From positions 1 to 64,000 of the forward strand of contig CAZSRS010000007.1 of the NCBI GenBank assembly GCA_964609625.1: 64,000 bases of DNA. The letters are read 5' to 3'. Under the pieces are notes generated by a model. That model was not told the origin of the DNA. It worked only from the letters and a program-made list of their open reading frames with translations, and did no database searches. How positions within the stretch are numbered: the stretch's first letter is position 1; each line of letters opens with the position of its first letter. Made by a program: the position numbers and the translations under genes. Below, piece by piece: positions 27,313 through 36,407 of this stretch. Origin of the DNA: G963674665 sp964609625. GTDB lineage: Bacteria > Desulfobacterota > Desulfovibrionia > Desulfovibrionales > Desulfovibrionaceae.

Positions 27313-29307
27313 CTATTCATCCACCTCGATGACGATGTTGCCCCAGGGGTCGACGCGCCCCACGGAGTCAGGGGGGAGGAAGATGGTGGACGAATATTCC
27401 ACCAGCACGGCCGCCCCTTGCACGCGGTTGCCCCGCAGCAGGGCTTCGCGTCGCAGCACGCGCGCTCGGTGCTCCCGGCCCTGGAAGATCAGGGTATGGG
27501 CGCCGAGGTCGCCCTCTGGCGGTGGCTTCTCTCCAGCCAGGGGGCGTTTCTCGAAGCCCGGCTTCTCGGGCAGACCCCTGGCGCGCAGCCGCACGTTGAC
27601 GATCCGCACTGGCTTGTCCGGGTTGCGGTAGCCATAGCCGCGCTCGTGCAGGGCATGAAAGGCCTCGGCCAGGGCCGCGCCGTCAGCGCCCGGCGTATAG
27701 GGGGTGACGATCTCGAAGGACTGCCCCTCGTAGCGCATGTCCAGGAAGCGTTCCAGGAGGGTGCGCTCCGGGCCCAGGCCCTCGGCCTCGAGTTCCTCCA
27801 CGGCCCGCGATTCCAGGGGCGCGAAGTGCGCCTCGATCTCGTCGGGGCTCGCGTCGGCGGCCGGGAGCATCACGGTGCGGGAGTAGTCCTTGATCACGTC
27901 GGCCATGAGCATGCCCAGGGCCGAGAGGATGCCGGGATTGCGCGGCACCAGCACGCGGGGCATGTGCAGCATCCTGGCCAGTTCGACGGCGTGCAACCCC
28001 CCGGCGCCGCCAAAGGAGAACAGGGTGAACTCGCGCGGGTCGAAGCCGCGCTCCACGGAGATGACGCGGATGGCGCGCTCCATGGCGGCGTTGGCCACGT
28101 CGAGCACGCCCTCGGCCAATTCCGCGGGGCGCAGGCCCAGGGTTGCGGCCATGGCCTGCATGGGTGCCTGGAGGCGTTCTGGATGCAGATGCATGCGCCC
28201 TCCGAGGAAGTGCTCGGGTATCAGCCGCCCCAGAAAGAGGTTGGCGTCGGTGACGGTGAGGCGCTCGCCCGTGCCGTAGCAGATGGGGCCGGGGGCGGCG
28301 CCGGCGCTCTCTGGCCCCACTACCAGGGCGCCGCCCGAGTCGATCCGAGCGATGGAGCCGCCGCCTGCGCCCACGGTATGGATATCCAGCATGGGCGTCT
28401 TCACCGGATACCCGGCGATGGAGGCCTCCAGGGTCATGGACAGGGCGTTGTCCAGCAGGGAGACATCGGTGGAGGTGCCGCCCATGTCGAAGGTGATCAG
28501 CCTGGGGAATCCGGTCAGGCGGCCTATCTCCAGAGCGCCCACCACCCCGCCGGCCGGACCGGAGAGGATGGTGCGCACGGACTCGCGCATGGCGGTCTCG
28601 GCCGAGATGGAGCCGCCGTTGGACTGCATGACGCGCAGCCGATCTTCGGGGGCGAGGTGTTCCCGCAGCCAGGAGATATAGCGCCGCATCTTGGGGCTGA
28701 CGTAGGCGTTGACCACGGTGGTGGCGGTGCGCTCGAACTCGCGGAACTCGGCCAGGATCTCGTGAGACAGGGACATGGGCAGGCCGGTATGGGCCAGGGC
28801 GTCGGCCATGCGGCGCTCGTGCTCCGGGTTGGCGAAGGAAAAGAGCAGACACACGGCCACGGACTCGGCGCCGCTCTCCTGGACGGCGGCGGCTACCTGC
28901 CTGGCTGTCACGTCATCGAAGGGGGTGTGCTCCTCGCCACTGTGCAGGATGCGGCCGGGCACGCCGAAGCGCAGTTCCTCGGGCACGATGGGCGGCTCGC
29001 GGCGATAGGCCAGGTCATAGAGGCGGGAGCGGTTCTGGCGGCCGATGAAAATGACGTCCTCGAAGCCTGCGGTGGTGACCAGGGCGGTGCGCACGCCCTT
29101 GCGTTCGAGGATGGCGTTGGTGGCCACGGTGGAGCCGTGCACCACGTGCCGGGGCACGCCGGGATCGGAGACGGCCTCCAGGCCCAGGAGCACGGCCCTG
29201 GCCGGGTTGTCCGGCGTGGAGAGCAGCTTGTGCACGCGCCAGCCGTCGGGTCCGCGAAGGATCAGGTCCGTGAAGGTGCCGCCGGTGTCCACTCCGATGA
29301 TCAGCAT
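27313..29307 (-). CDS. hyuA: Hydantoinase A/5-oxoprolinase family protein
   Basis: A 664-residue ATP-binding subunit. GVDTGGTFTDLIL at the N terminus is the phosphate-binding motif of the HyuA family; VHGSTVATNAILERKG, FDMGGTSTDVSLL, GAGGGSIARID and LFSFGGAGGLHA are further family signatures. With HyuB it would open a lactam or hydantoin ring using ATP, as 5-oxoprolinase does. The start at 29307 follows TGGAG. Whether the substrate is 5-oxoproline, hydantoin or another compound cannot be decided from the sequence. Confidence 0.95.
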   Translation of the reverse strand: MLIIGVDTGGTFTDLILRGPDGWRVHKLLSTPDNPARAVLLGLEAVSDPGVPRHVVHGSTVATNAILERKGVRTALVTTAGFEDVIFIGRQNRSRLYDLAYRREPPIVPEELRFGVPGRILHSGEEHTPFDDVTARQVAAAVQESGAESVAVCLLFSFANPEHERRMADALAHTGLPMSLSHEILAEFREFERTATTVVNAYVSPKMRRYISWLREHLAPEDRLRVMQSNGGSISAETAMRESVRTILSGPAGGVVGALEIGRLTGFPRLITFDMGGTSTDVSLLDNALSMTLEASIAGYPVKTPMLDIHTVGAGGGSIARIDSGGALVVGPESAGAAPGPICYGTGERLTVTDANLFLGRLIPEHFLGGRMHLHPERLQAPMQAMAATLGLRPAELAEGVLDVANAAMERAIRVISVERGFDPREFTLFSFGGAGGLHAVELARMLHMPRVLVPRNPGILSALGMLMADVIKDYSRTVMLPAADASPDEIEAHFAPLESRAVEELEAEGLGPERTLLERFLDMRYEGQSFEIVTPYTPGADGAALAEAFHALHERGYGYRNPDKPVRIVNVRLRARGLPEKPGFEKRPLAGEKPPPEGDLGAHTLIFQGREHRARVLRREALLRGNRVQGAAVLVEYSSTIFLPPDSVGRVDPWGNIVIEVDE

Positions 29308-29543
29308 GGGGGCTCCAGAATGTAATGCCGCGTGGTTGTATTGGAGAAAGCTATTCCCTGGCAGGGGCTCGCTCCGTTCATGTCTGGCAGGAAAGTGAGT
29401 AACAGCATAACCGGTTGTTTTTCAATATCCCTGCTTCATCCAGATATATCTCCGGGTGGAAATTCTTGCCCCGCAGCATGCTGCTGGCCGATGTTCGGCA
29501 AATCCGCTTGCCCTTGGGCAGGGAACGTGGTAGCCGCCTCTGC

Positions 29544-30200
29544 ATGCCTGACATCGTCGCTGCCATTGAGCGCATCGCCATTTTTTTCGTCCCCCTGCTG
29601 CTGGGCGTCACCTGCCATGAGGTGGCGCACGGCTTCGTGGCCTATCTGAACGGAGACGACACAGCCAAGTCCGCGGGACGGTTGACCCTGAACCCCATCA
29701 AGCACCTCGATCCCATGGGGTCATTCGTTTTCCTGATCACCGCCATCTTCAGCCCCTTTGTGCTGGGCTGGGCCAAGCCGGTTCCCGTGAACCCCTATCA
29801 TTTCAAGAATCCACGCAAGGCCATGATGTTGGTTTCCGTTGCCGGACCGGCCGCCAACTTCGTGCTGGCGGTGTTCTTCGCCCTGCTCCTGCGGCTGATC
29901 TTTCCCTTGCTGGAATCGAGCCCGGAGAGCCCGGCCGTGATGTTTGTGCTCTACCCCTTGGCCCTGATCTGCCAAGCAGGGGTCACGGTGAACATCATCC
30001 TCGGACTCTTCAACCTGCTACCCATCCCGCCCATGGACGGCAGCAAGATCGTGGCCGGGGTGCTGCCCCCGTCCCTGGCGTTGCCCTACATGCAGTTGGA
30101 GCGCTTCGGCCTGCTGATCATCCTGGTTCTTCTAGGCACCGGCATATTGGGCAAGCTCCTGGTTCCGGCGCTCCTGTATCTGCGCTCCCTGCTCTTGTGA
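29544..30200 (+). CDS. Site-2 protease family (M50) intramembrane metalloprotease
   Basis: A 218-residue polytopic membrane protein. HEVAH in the first helix supplies the zinc ligands and catalytic Glu, and NLLPIPPMDG supplies the third ligand region. No PDZ domain is present, so it belongs to the small YwhC/YdiL-like M50 group. The start at 29544 gives a normal first helix but has only a weak ribosome site; earlier in-frame ATGs are possible. It lies 46 bases before trpS on the same strand. Confidence 0.9.
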   Translation: MPDIVAAIERIAIFFVPLLLGVTCHEVAHGFVAYLNGDDTAKSAGRLTLNPIKHLDPMGSFVFLITAIFSPFVLGWAKPVPVNPYHFKNPRKAMMLVSVAGPAANFVLAVFFALLLRLIFPLLESSPESPAVMFVLYPLALICQAGVTVNIILGLFNLLPIPPMDGSKIVAGVLPPSLALPYMQLERFGLLIILVLLGTGILGKLLVPALLYLRSLLL

Positions 30201-30246
30201 GTCCGCTGGACATGCTTTACAACCACATGTTTTTTCTGGAGGAAGA

Positions 30247-31245
30247 ATGAGTACGCCGCTCGCGCGCATCGTTTCCGGGATGCGCCCCACAGGTCCCTTG
30301 CATCTGGGGCATTATTTCGGTGTCCTGAAAAACTGGGTGGATCTGCTGGAGGATTTCGACTGCTTCTACTTCGTGGCCGACTGGCACGCCATCACCACGG
30401 AGTACGCCAACCCGCAGCGCATCAAGGGCTTCGTGCCCGAGCTGGTCATGGACTGGGTGGCGGCCGGACTGGACCCGGACAAGTGCACCATCTTTCAGCA
30501 ATCCCGCTTGCAGAACCACGCCGAGTTGCACCTGCTGTTCTCCATGTTCACTCCCCTGGGCTGGCTGGAGCGCAACCCCACCTACAAGGAAATCCGCCAC
30601 GAACTCATGGAAAAAGAGTTGAACACATACGGTTTCCTGGGCTACCCCGTGCTGCAGGCGGTTGACATCCTGCTCTACAAACCTATGTATGTTCCCGTGG
30701 GGCAGGACCAACTCCCCCACCTGGAGCTGACCCGCGAGATCGCCCGACGATTCAACCACCTCTACGGTGACTTCTTCCCCGAGCCCCAGGCCAAGCTCAC
30801 GGCCGCGGCCAAGTGTCCGGGCCTGGACGGTCGGAAGATGAGCAAGAGCTACGGCAACACCATCCAGCTGCGGGAGTCCATGGACGAGATCAAGCCCAAG
30901 GTCATGGGCATGCTCACGGACACCAACCGCAAGCGCAAGAGCGATCCGGGCAACCCCAAGGACTGCAATCTCTACCCCTACCACGAACTCATGACGTCGG
31001 AAGAGCAACGGGCAGAGATCGGCGCGGGCTGCACGTCGGCCTCCTGGGGGTGCGTGGATTGCAAAAAGGTCCTGCTGGAGAGTCTGGAAACCTTTCTGGG
31101 GCCCATCCACGAACGCCGACGCGCCCTGGAGCGGGATCCGGACAGGATCTGGGATATCCTGGAGCGTGGCACCCACCGTGCCGCCGAGGAGTCCGGAAAG
31201 ACCTTGGAGGCGGTGAAGAGGCTCCTGAATTTTGTGTTCCCATAG
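30247..31245 (+). CDS. trpS: Tryptophanyl-tRNA synthetase
   Basis: A 332-residue class I synthetase that charges tRNA-Trp. The HIGH motif appears as LHLGHYFG and the KMSKS motif as GRKMSKSYGN. GQDQLPHLELTREIARRFN is typical of TrpS, and the length is normal. A GGAGGAAG ribosome site precedes the ATG. It follows the M50 protease by 46 bases and may share its transcript. Confidence 0.98.
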   Translation: MSTPLARIVSGMRPTGPLHLGHYFGVLKNWVDLLEDFDCFYFVADWHAITTEYANPQRIKGFVPELVMDWVAAGLDPDKCTIFQQSRLQNHAELHLLFSMFTPLGWLERNPTYKEIRHELMEKELNTYGFLGYPVLQAVDILLYKPMYVPVGQDQLPHLELTREIARRFNHLYGDFFPEPQAKLTAAAKCPGLDGRKMSKSYGNTIQLRESMDEIKPKVMGMLTDTNRKRKSDPGNPKDCNLYPYHELMTSEEQRAEIGAGCTSASWGCVDCKKVLLESLETFLGPIHERRRALERDPDRIWDILERGTHRAAEESGKTLEAVKRLLNFVFP

Positions 31246-31615
31246 GATAGAATTGTTGATAGCTTGATTTCACAATCCAGCACTGCATGTGGCAGCTCCA
31301 TCACGGCACGACCCGCGCCGCAGCTTGGAGCACCGCCGCGAAGTTCGGCATTCCGCACCCTGTCTGACAGGCGTGGTGCGAAACACATCACCTTGGCGTG
31401 ACGGATGAAGTCGCGGTATCATCCAATATCCCGAACAGCACGGAGTCGCTCATCTTTGTCAAGGGATCGCCAGGCCGCATGCCGGCCACGCCGCCCCCAT
31501 CCTTGAAGCGGCTGGGACGCCTTGCACTTGCACACCAGCAGGCAACAGACACGTTACCATGGCACGAGACTGAAGAACAACCAGATACAAAACCCAAAAA
31601 CAGCGCCTACAGACA
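31246..31615. other. Intergenic gap after trpS
   Basis: In these 370 bases I see no convincing gene, RNA or clear terminator. Short open frames on both strands lack ribosome sites. Confidence 0.7.
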
Positions 31616-32443
31616 ATGATCCGCAAACGCACCGCCGAACGCAAACCGCCCGTGGTCGTGGCCCCCTCTCCAGAGCGCGTGAACAACGCCCTGCACGCCA
31701 TGAACACCTTCCCCAAGGCATTTTTCGTCTGGGGCATCATCGACGAACACCCCAGACGGCCGAAGGAGATGGAAGAACGCCTGCACCGGGAATTTCCCTT
31801 CCTGCAAGACTTCCCCTTCCTCAACCGCAACAACTTCAACCAGTATTGCCAGCGCTCCCTGAAACACATCATGGAGCGCGATCCTTCCCCCGCTCAAACA
31901 GGGCTCGACTCCGATCCCAGCGACAGCAGCCCCAAGGACACCCCGTATTGGCGGTTGCTGGATATCTCCATCAAACCGGCGGCCGGCTTCCTGCTCACCC
32001 GCTGCGTCCAGCTCGGCGTGAACTGTGAAGGCTTCCTGGCCAACGGGCGCAACAGCTGCCCGCAATCCAATCAGATGCGCGTGTCCCTGCTGGAGCGACT
32101 CGGCCAGTTCGTCTCCCAGACCGTGGACCGGCTCACCGACCACCTGGATACCGACAGCACCACCATCGACAGGCATCTGGTGAAGATGGCCGCGTCCGGG
32201 CTCATAGAATACCACGTGCCCGCAACCGACAGCGACATCCGCAAGCGCTCGGTCAAGGGCGCCTACGCCCGAATCACCGCCGAAGGCCAGGCCGTTGCCC
32301 GCGAGGTGCTGCCCCCGATCCTCTCCTATCTCAGGGGCGAACCCCGCTACCGCGACATCGTGGAAAACTGTCAGCCCACACCGGAGATCCTGCTCCAGGC
32401 CATGGAGATCTACGCCGAGAGCATCGCCGTCAAGGCGGCATGA
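31616..32443 (+). CDS. Predicted winged-helix protein, function unknown
   Basis: A 275-residue soluble protein. Residues 165-240 resemble a winged helix (TTIDRHLVKMAASGLIEYHV, then a basic wing and AYARITAEGQAVAREVLPPI), like MarR-type DNA-binding domains. The N-terminal half (FVWGIIDEHPRRPKEM, FPFLNRNNFNQYCQRSLKHI) is not recognised. A regulatory role is inferred. No partner gene is obvious; the next gene starts 119 bases downstream and encodes a secreted protein. Confidence 0.75.
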   Translation: MIRKRTAERKPPVVVAPSPERVNNALHAMNTFPKAFFVWGIIDEHPRRPKEMEERLHREFPFLQDFPFLNRNNFNQYCQRSLKHIMERDPSPAQTGLDSDPSDSSPKDTPYWRLLDISIKPAAGFLLTRCVQLGVNCEGFLANGRNSCPQSNQMRVSLLERLGQFVSQTVDRLTDHLDTDSTTIDRHLVKMAASGLIEYHVPATDSDIRKRSVKGAYARITAEGQAVAREVLPPILSYLRGEPRYRDIVENCQPTPEILLQAMEIYAESIAVKAA

Positions 32444-32562
32444 CTTTTTCGCGGGGAATGCACATTCCGGGATGGCGCTCTCCGAATTGTTGGTATAGAG
32501 ATTTCGGGGGACTGATGGCCCGAGACACCTATCATACCAACCCCCAACCAGGAGACGTCCCC

Positions 32563-33546
32563 ATGAGCACCCGTGCCACCAAACGACTCTCCCTCGTCTT
32601 GGTCAGCTGCCTGGTTTCCTGGTTCATCCAATCCTTTTCCGACGTGACACCATGCGTGGCCGGGGACCGTTTTTCCCAAACCGGCACCTTTGTCCTGACA
32701 CCCGCCGGCCAGATGCGTTTCACGCCCGATGCCGGGAATCCGAACGTGATTTACGAACTGGGTGACGCGCCCGAGAACTATTACGACTATCTCGGCGTCC
32801 GGGTGCGGGTGGACGCCGTCGTGGAAGTCGTGACCGACCTCTACGAAGTCGAGGCGGCCGGACGATACTGGCTCATCTACAACCCAGAGGAAGCCAGGGG
32901 CAATGCCCGACCCGTCCGCACCATCCTGCTGGGAGTCGAACGCGTCACACCCCTCGATCCCGGCTTCAAGGCCACGCGCCGGACAACCCTTCCGTATTAC
33001 GGCACACCCGGAACCGACCCGGTGCAAATCGCCTTCCTGCCTGGCGCGGCCTGCTATTCTTGGGGTACTCATCTGGCCGTGGAGACCGCCGACCCCGAAC
33101 TCGACACGGCCACGCTCCGCTTCCTGCCGAGAGACACCGGGGCTTCCCTTGAAAAAGACTGCTCCCAGGCTCCGGGCAGGGAGATCATGACCTCGGACAA
33201 GGACGACAGTTGTTATTTCCTGGGAGGAGCCGGAGACGCGGCCATCGTCGATTGTGGTACGGGCCCCGACCCACGGCGGCTCATGGTCCTTGACCTGAAG
33301 CGCGAGGCCGTGCTGCTGGACGCCGGCTATTTCAACGAAGAAGCGGATGGCATGATCCTGCGTCAAGACCGCCGTCTGGAGTGGACCGCGGAGGTGCCCG
33401 AACCGTCACCCCGGCCCCACTGTCCCGAGGCCGCGCAGTGGAAAGAGTATGGCCTGTCCATATGCTATAAACAGTTGCACACGCTGGACCTGGGAAGCGG
33501 CGCCATCACGGCGCAAGGGGCGGCAGTCTGCTCTGCTGCCCAGTGA
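32563..33546 (+). CDS. Secreted protein of unknown function
   Basis: A 327-residue protein with an N-terminal signal segment (LVLVSCLVSWFIQSFS, cut near CVAG). The mature region is beta-rich with several cysteines that could form disulfides (ACYSWG, DCSQAPG, SCYFLGG, VDCGTG). I recognise no family. The start at 32563 follows AGGAG and gives a proper signal peptide. A DM9 lectin-like gene begins 42 bases later on the same strand, so the two exported proteins are probably made together. Confidence 0.75.
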   Translation: MSTRATKRLSLVLVSCLVSWFIQSFSDVTPCVAGDRFSQTGTFVLTPAGQMRFTPDAGNPNVIYELGDAPENYYDYLGVRVRVDAVVEVVTDLYEVEAAGRYWLIYNPEEARGNARPVRTILLGVERVTPLDPGFKATRRTTLPYYGTPGTDPVQIAFLPGAACYSWGTHLAVETADPELDTATLRFLPRDTGASLEKDCSQAPGREIMTSDKDDSCYFLGGAGDAAIVDCGTGPDPRRLMVLDLKREAVLLDAGYFNEEADGMILRQDRRLEWTAEVPEPSPRPHCPEAAQWKEYGLSICYKQLHTLDLGSGAITAQGAAVCSAAQ

Positions 33547-33588
33547 CAGTGCCGGATGGGCACAACGCATCTGGAAAAGGAAACACAA

Positions 33589-34095
33589 ATGTGGCCCAAG
33601 CACTTCATTTTGATCCTTTTCGCGGCAGTTCTTGTCCTGACGCTTCCGGCATCCTTGCGCGCCGAGTGGATTGCCGCCTGTCACGGCCAGATACCCCGCG
33701 GCGCCACGGCGCAGGGATACGAGGCTTCCGGCGAACCGCTCTGGATCGCCCGTGCCTCGCTGAATACCAAGGGGCGATACGCCGGCACGCATCCAGGCAA
33801 GGTTCGCCCCGCCTTCAATGCGGCAAACATCCCCTATGGTGGCAAGGAGATTCCGGCCAGTTGCTATGAAGTCTGGGTCGGCCCGGCCCGCTGGGTCCCG
33901 GCCTCGGGGGGCAGAATTCCCCAGGGAGCCGTCATGGCGGGGCAGGAGGCGGACGGCCAACCTCTCTACGTGGCACGGGGCATGATCAAGGGTGGGTTGC
34001 ACATCGGCAAGGTTCGCCCCGACTTTGGCGCGGCCAACATCCCGTACGGCGGCAAGGAGCTGAAAGTCAGCACCTACGAGGTGCTCGTCCACTAG
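33589..34095 (+). CDS. Secreted DM9-repeat (DUF3421) lectin-like protein
   Basis: A 168-residue exported protein. A signal peptide (cut near LRA/EW) is followed by two DM9-type repeats, residues 27-96 and 101-167. Each has a W..A..G.IP.GA opening, a pLwvAR/pLyvAR segment, a GKvRP stretch and the block IPYGGKE followed by YEV. DM9 proteins are best known from insects and molluscs, where some bind mannose. The start at 33589 follows AAGGAAAC. It follows another secreted gene by 42 bases. Confidence 0.88.
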   Translation: MWPKHFILILFAAVLVLTLPASLRAEWIAACHGQIPRGATAQGYEASGEPLWIARASLNTKGRYAGTHPGKVRPAFNAANIPYGGKEIPASCYEVWVGPARWVPASGGRIPQGAVMAGQEADGQPLYVARGMIKGGLHIGKVRPDFGAANIPYGGKELKVSTYEVLVH

Positions 34096-34180
34096 GCCGA
34101 TTCTCTGAGCGCCCCCGCACCCAACCCGATGGGCCGGGCTCTCTTCGGGGACGCCCCTCCGGGGCTCATGTTTCCATTCC

Positions 34181-34234
34181 AGAAGTTTTTGAAGGGGGTC
34201 CGGGGGGAACTTTTTTCAAAAAGTTTCCCCCCGG
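34181..34234 (-). repeat. C-rich hairpin repeat, copy 4 (minus orientation)
   Basis: CCGGGGGG...CCCCCCGG stem (34200-34234) with one mismatch and an A/T-rich core. It lies about 20 bases after the aminotransferase stop on the minus strand, with the AGAAGTTTTTGAAGGGGG tail shared with copy 3. Confidence 0.85.
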
Positions 34235-34253
34235 GTATCCATCACATCCTTCG

Positions 34254-35195
34254 CTACACCGGGATGCCGTTTTCGCTGAGGTCCTGCATCAGGAGTTGGC
34301 GCATGCGTCGGCTCACGGGGCCAGGGCGCACGTCGTGGATGGGTTTGTCGTTGTAGCGCACGATGGACAGTGCGTCGATGGTGGTGCCCACCACCATGAG
34401 TTCCTTGGCGTGGTAGATTTCGGCCTCGGTGATGTTCTTGAACAGGATGGGCACTTCGTCCTTGATCAGGTCCAGGCCGCGCATCAGGGTGGTGCCCATG
34501 AGTGCGTGGGTGAACTCCGGCACATGCAGCACCCCTTTTTGGTCCACGAGGCAGGAGTTTTCCGTGCTGCCCTCTGCCAGGAATCCGTCACCATCGAAGG
34601 TCAGGCCGTAATCATAGCCTTTTTCCAGGGCCTCCAGCTTGACCAGGACGTTGGGCAGGTAGTCCACGGATTTGATCTGCGCCATGTATTTTTGCTTGGC
34701 AGGGATGGAGGAGCGGAAGGCGGTGACGCCCTTCTCGAAAAGCTCCTCGGGCTTGAGATGAACGGCGTAGGCCACGATGTACAGACTGGGGAAGGGGCAC
34801 TCCGTGGGGTCGACGTGGAAGCCGCCGGGACCACGCCCCATGAGTATCCGCAGCATGCCGTTTTCGAAGTCCGCGGCCTTGGCCACGTCCAAGGACAGTT
34901 CGCGCAGGCGCTCCCAGGTGCAGGGAGGCGTGAGCTGGATGGCCTTGGCGCTGCGCCGCATGCGCTTGAGGTGTGCGTCGAGCTGGTAGAGCCGACGGCC
35001 CACGATCTTCATGACCTCGAAGATACCGTCCCCGCGATGCAGGATATGATCGTCCAGGGGCGCGAACATGAGTTTGGAATCGGTGCAGATGGCGCCGACG
35101 CGGTGGTCGTAGAAGGCGCGGAACTTGGCGGCTTCCGGCCGGGGAGCCTTGAGCAGCCGCGTCAGGTACTCCTGGCTGTCGAGTATTTCCGTCAT
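34254..35195 (-). CDS. Aminotransferase class IV
   Basis: A 313-residue PLP enzyme of fold type IV. The Schiff-base lysine is in QIKSVDYLPN, and FLAEGSTENSCLVD and LMGTTLMRGLDL are the usual phosphate-binding and C-terminal motifs; HRGDGIFEVMKI is the N-terminal signature. Members include branched-chain and D-amino-acid aminotransferases and aminodeoxychorismate lyase; sequence alone does not settle which. It ends the same strand run as asd, 14 bases downstream of it. Confidence 0.93.
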   Translation of the reverse strand: MTEILDSQEYLTRLLKAPRPEAAKFRAFYDHRVGAICTDSKLMFAPLDDHILHRGDGIFEVMKIVGRRLYQLDAHLKRMRRSAKAIQLTPPCTWERLRELSLDVAKAADFENGMLRILMGRGPGGFHVDPTECPFPSLYIVAYAVHLKPEELFEKGVTAFRSSIPAKQKYMAQIKSVDYLPNVLVKLEALEKGYDYGLTFDGDGFLAEGSTENSCLVDQKGVLHVPEFTHALMGTTLMRGLDLIKDEVPILFKNITEAEIYHAKELMVVGTTIDALSIVRYNDKPIHDVRPGPVSRRMRQLLMQDLSENGIPV

Positions 35196-35209
35196 TGTCG
35201 TTTTGCCTT

Positions 35210-36253
35210 TCAGAAGACGTTCTTTTCCGTGACCCGCATCAGGTCGCGTTGGATCAGCGTTTCAGCGATCTGCACCGCGTTCAGGGCAGCGCCCTTGCGG
35301 ATGTTGTCGGCCACGATCCACATGTTCAGGGTGTTGTCCTGGGTTTCGTCCTTGCGAATGCGCCCCACATAGGTTTCGTCCTGGCCCGCGGCATCGATGG
35401 GCATGGGGTAGATCTTCTCGGAGGGGTTGTCCATGACGCGCACGCCCGGGGCCTGGCTCAGGACGACCCTGGCCTCGTTGGGCGTGAGTTCGCTCTCGAA
35501 CTCGATGTTCAGGGACTCGCTGTGCCCGTAGAACACCGGGACCCGCACCGTGGTTGCCGTGACCTTGACTCGCTCGTCGCCCATGATCTTCACGGTCTCA
35601 TGGACCATCTTCATCTCTTCCTTGGTGTAGCCATTGTCCAGGAACACGTCGATTTGCGGCAGGCAGTTGAAGGCGATGCGGTAGGGGTAGACCGCGACCG
35701 TGGGGTTCTGCATGGAAAACAGCTCGCGTACCTGGGTCTCCAGTTCCTTGATGGCCTTCTGTCCGGTGCCGGACACGGCCTGATAGGTGGAGACCACCAC
35801 ACGTTTGATGCCGGCCGCCTTGTGCAAGGGGGCGAGCACAACCACCATCTGGATGGTGGAGCAGTTGGGGTTGGCGATGATACCCTTGTGCCAGTCCAGA
35901 TCGTGGGGGTTGACCTCGGGCACCACCAGAGGGCAACGCTCGTCCATGCGCCAGGCACTGGAGTTGTCTACCACCACGCAACCGGCGTTTGCCGCATGGG
36001 GGGCGAATTTCTCCGAGGTGCCGCCGCCGGCGGAAAACAGCGCCAGGTCCACTCCCTTGAAAGAATCCTCTTTGAGTTCTTCCACGATGAGGTTCTGACC
36101 TTTGTACTCCAGGGTGGAGCCTGCGGAACGCGACGACGCCAGCGGAATCACTTTGCTGGCCGGAAAATCGCGCTGCTCCAGAGTCTTGAGCATCTCCCGC
36201 CCTACCGCGCCTGTCGCGCCTGCCACAGCCACCACATACCTGTTGCCGCCCAT
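35210..36253 (-). CDS. asd: Aspartate-semialdehyde dehydrogenase
   Basis: A 347-residue enzyme that reduces aspartyl phosphate to the semialdehyde, feeding lysine/diaminopimelate, threonine and methionine synthesis. VAVAGATGAVGREML is the NADP-binding motif and GIIANPNCSTIQMVV holds the catalytic cysteine. The start at 36253 follows AAGGAG. It lies 14 bases before the aminotransferase gene, so the pair is likely an operon. Confidence 0.97.
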   Translation of the reverse strand: MGGNRYVVAVAGATGAVGREMLKTLEQRDFPASKVIPLASSRSAGSTLEYKGQNLIVEELKEDSFKGVDLALFSAGGGTSEKFAPHAANAGCVVVDNSSAWRMDERCPLVVPEVNPHDLDWHKGIIANPNCSTIQMVVVLAPLHKAAGIKRVVVSTYQAVSGTGQKAIKELETQVRELFSMQNPTVAVYPYRIAFNCLPQIDVFLDNGYTKEEMKMVHETVKIMGDERVKVTATTVRVPVFYGHSESLNIEFESELTPNEARVVLSQAPGVRVMDNPSEKIYPMPIDAAGQDETYVGRIRKDETQDNTLNMWIVADNIRKGAALNAVQIAETLIQRDLMRVTEKNVF

Positions 36254-36407
36254 GTGCGTGCTCCTTGCAGCTTGTTGAGGTTCCGGTTTACGATGGATCG
36301 AAACATCCTTGCACATCGGCCGCTGCCTCGCAAGAGGTCAGAGGCTTGCTTTTTCACTCTATTTACACAACAAGGCAACGAACACTTTCCACCCCAGGAG
36401 ACAGACC

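Noticed and set aside
31388..31597. A minus-strand frame in the trpS downstream gap
   Set aside because: No ribosome site, no domain, and cysteine/arginine-rich composition typical of shadow frames.
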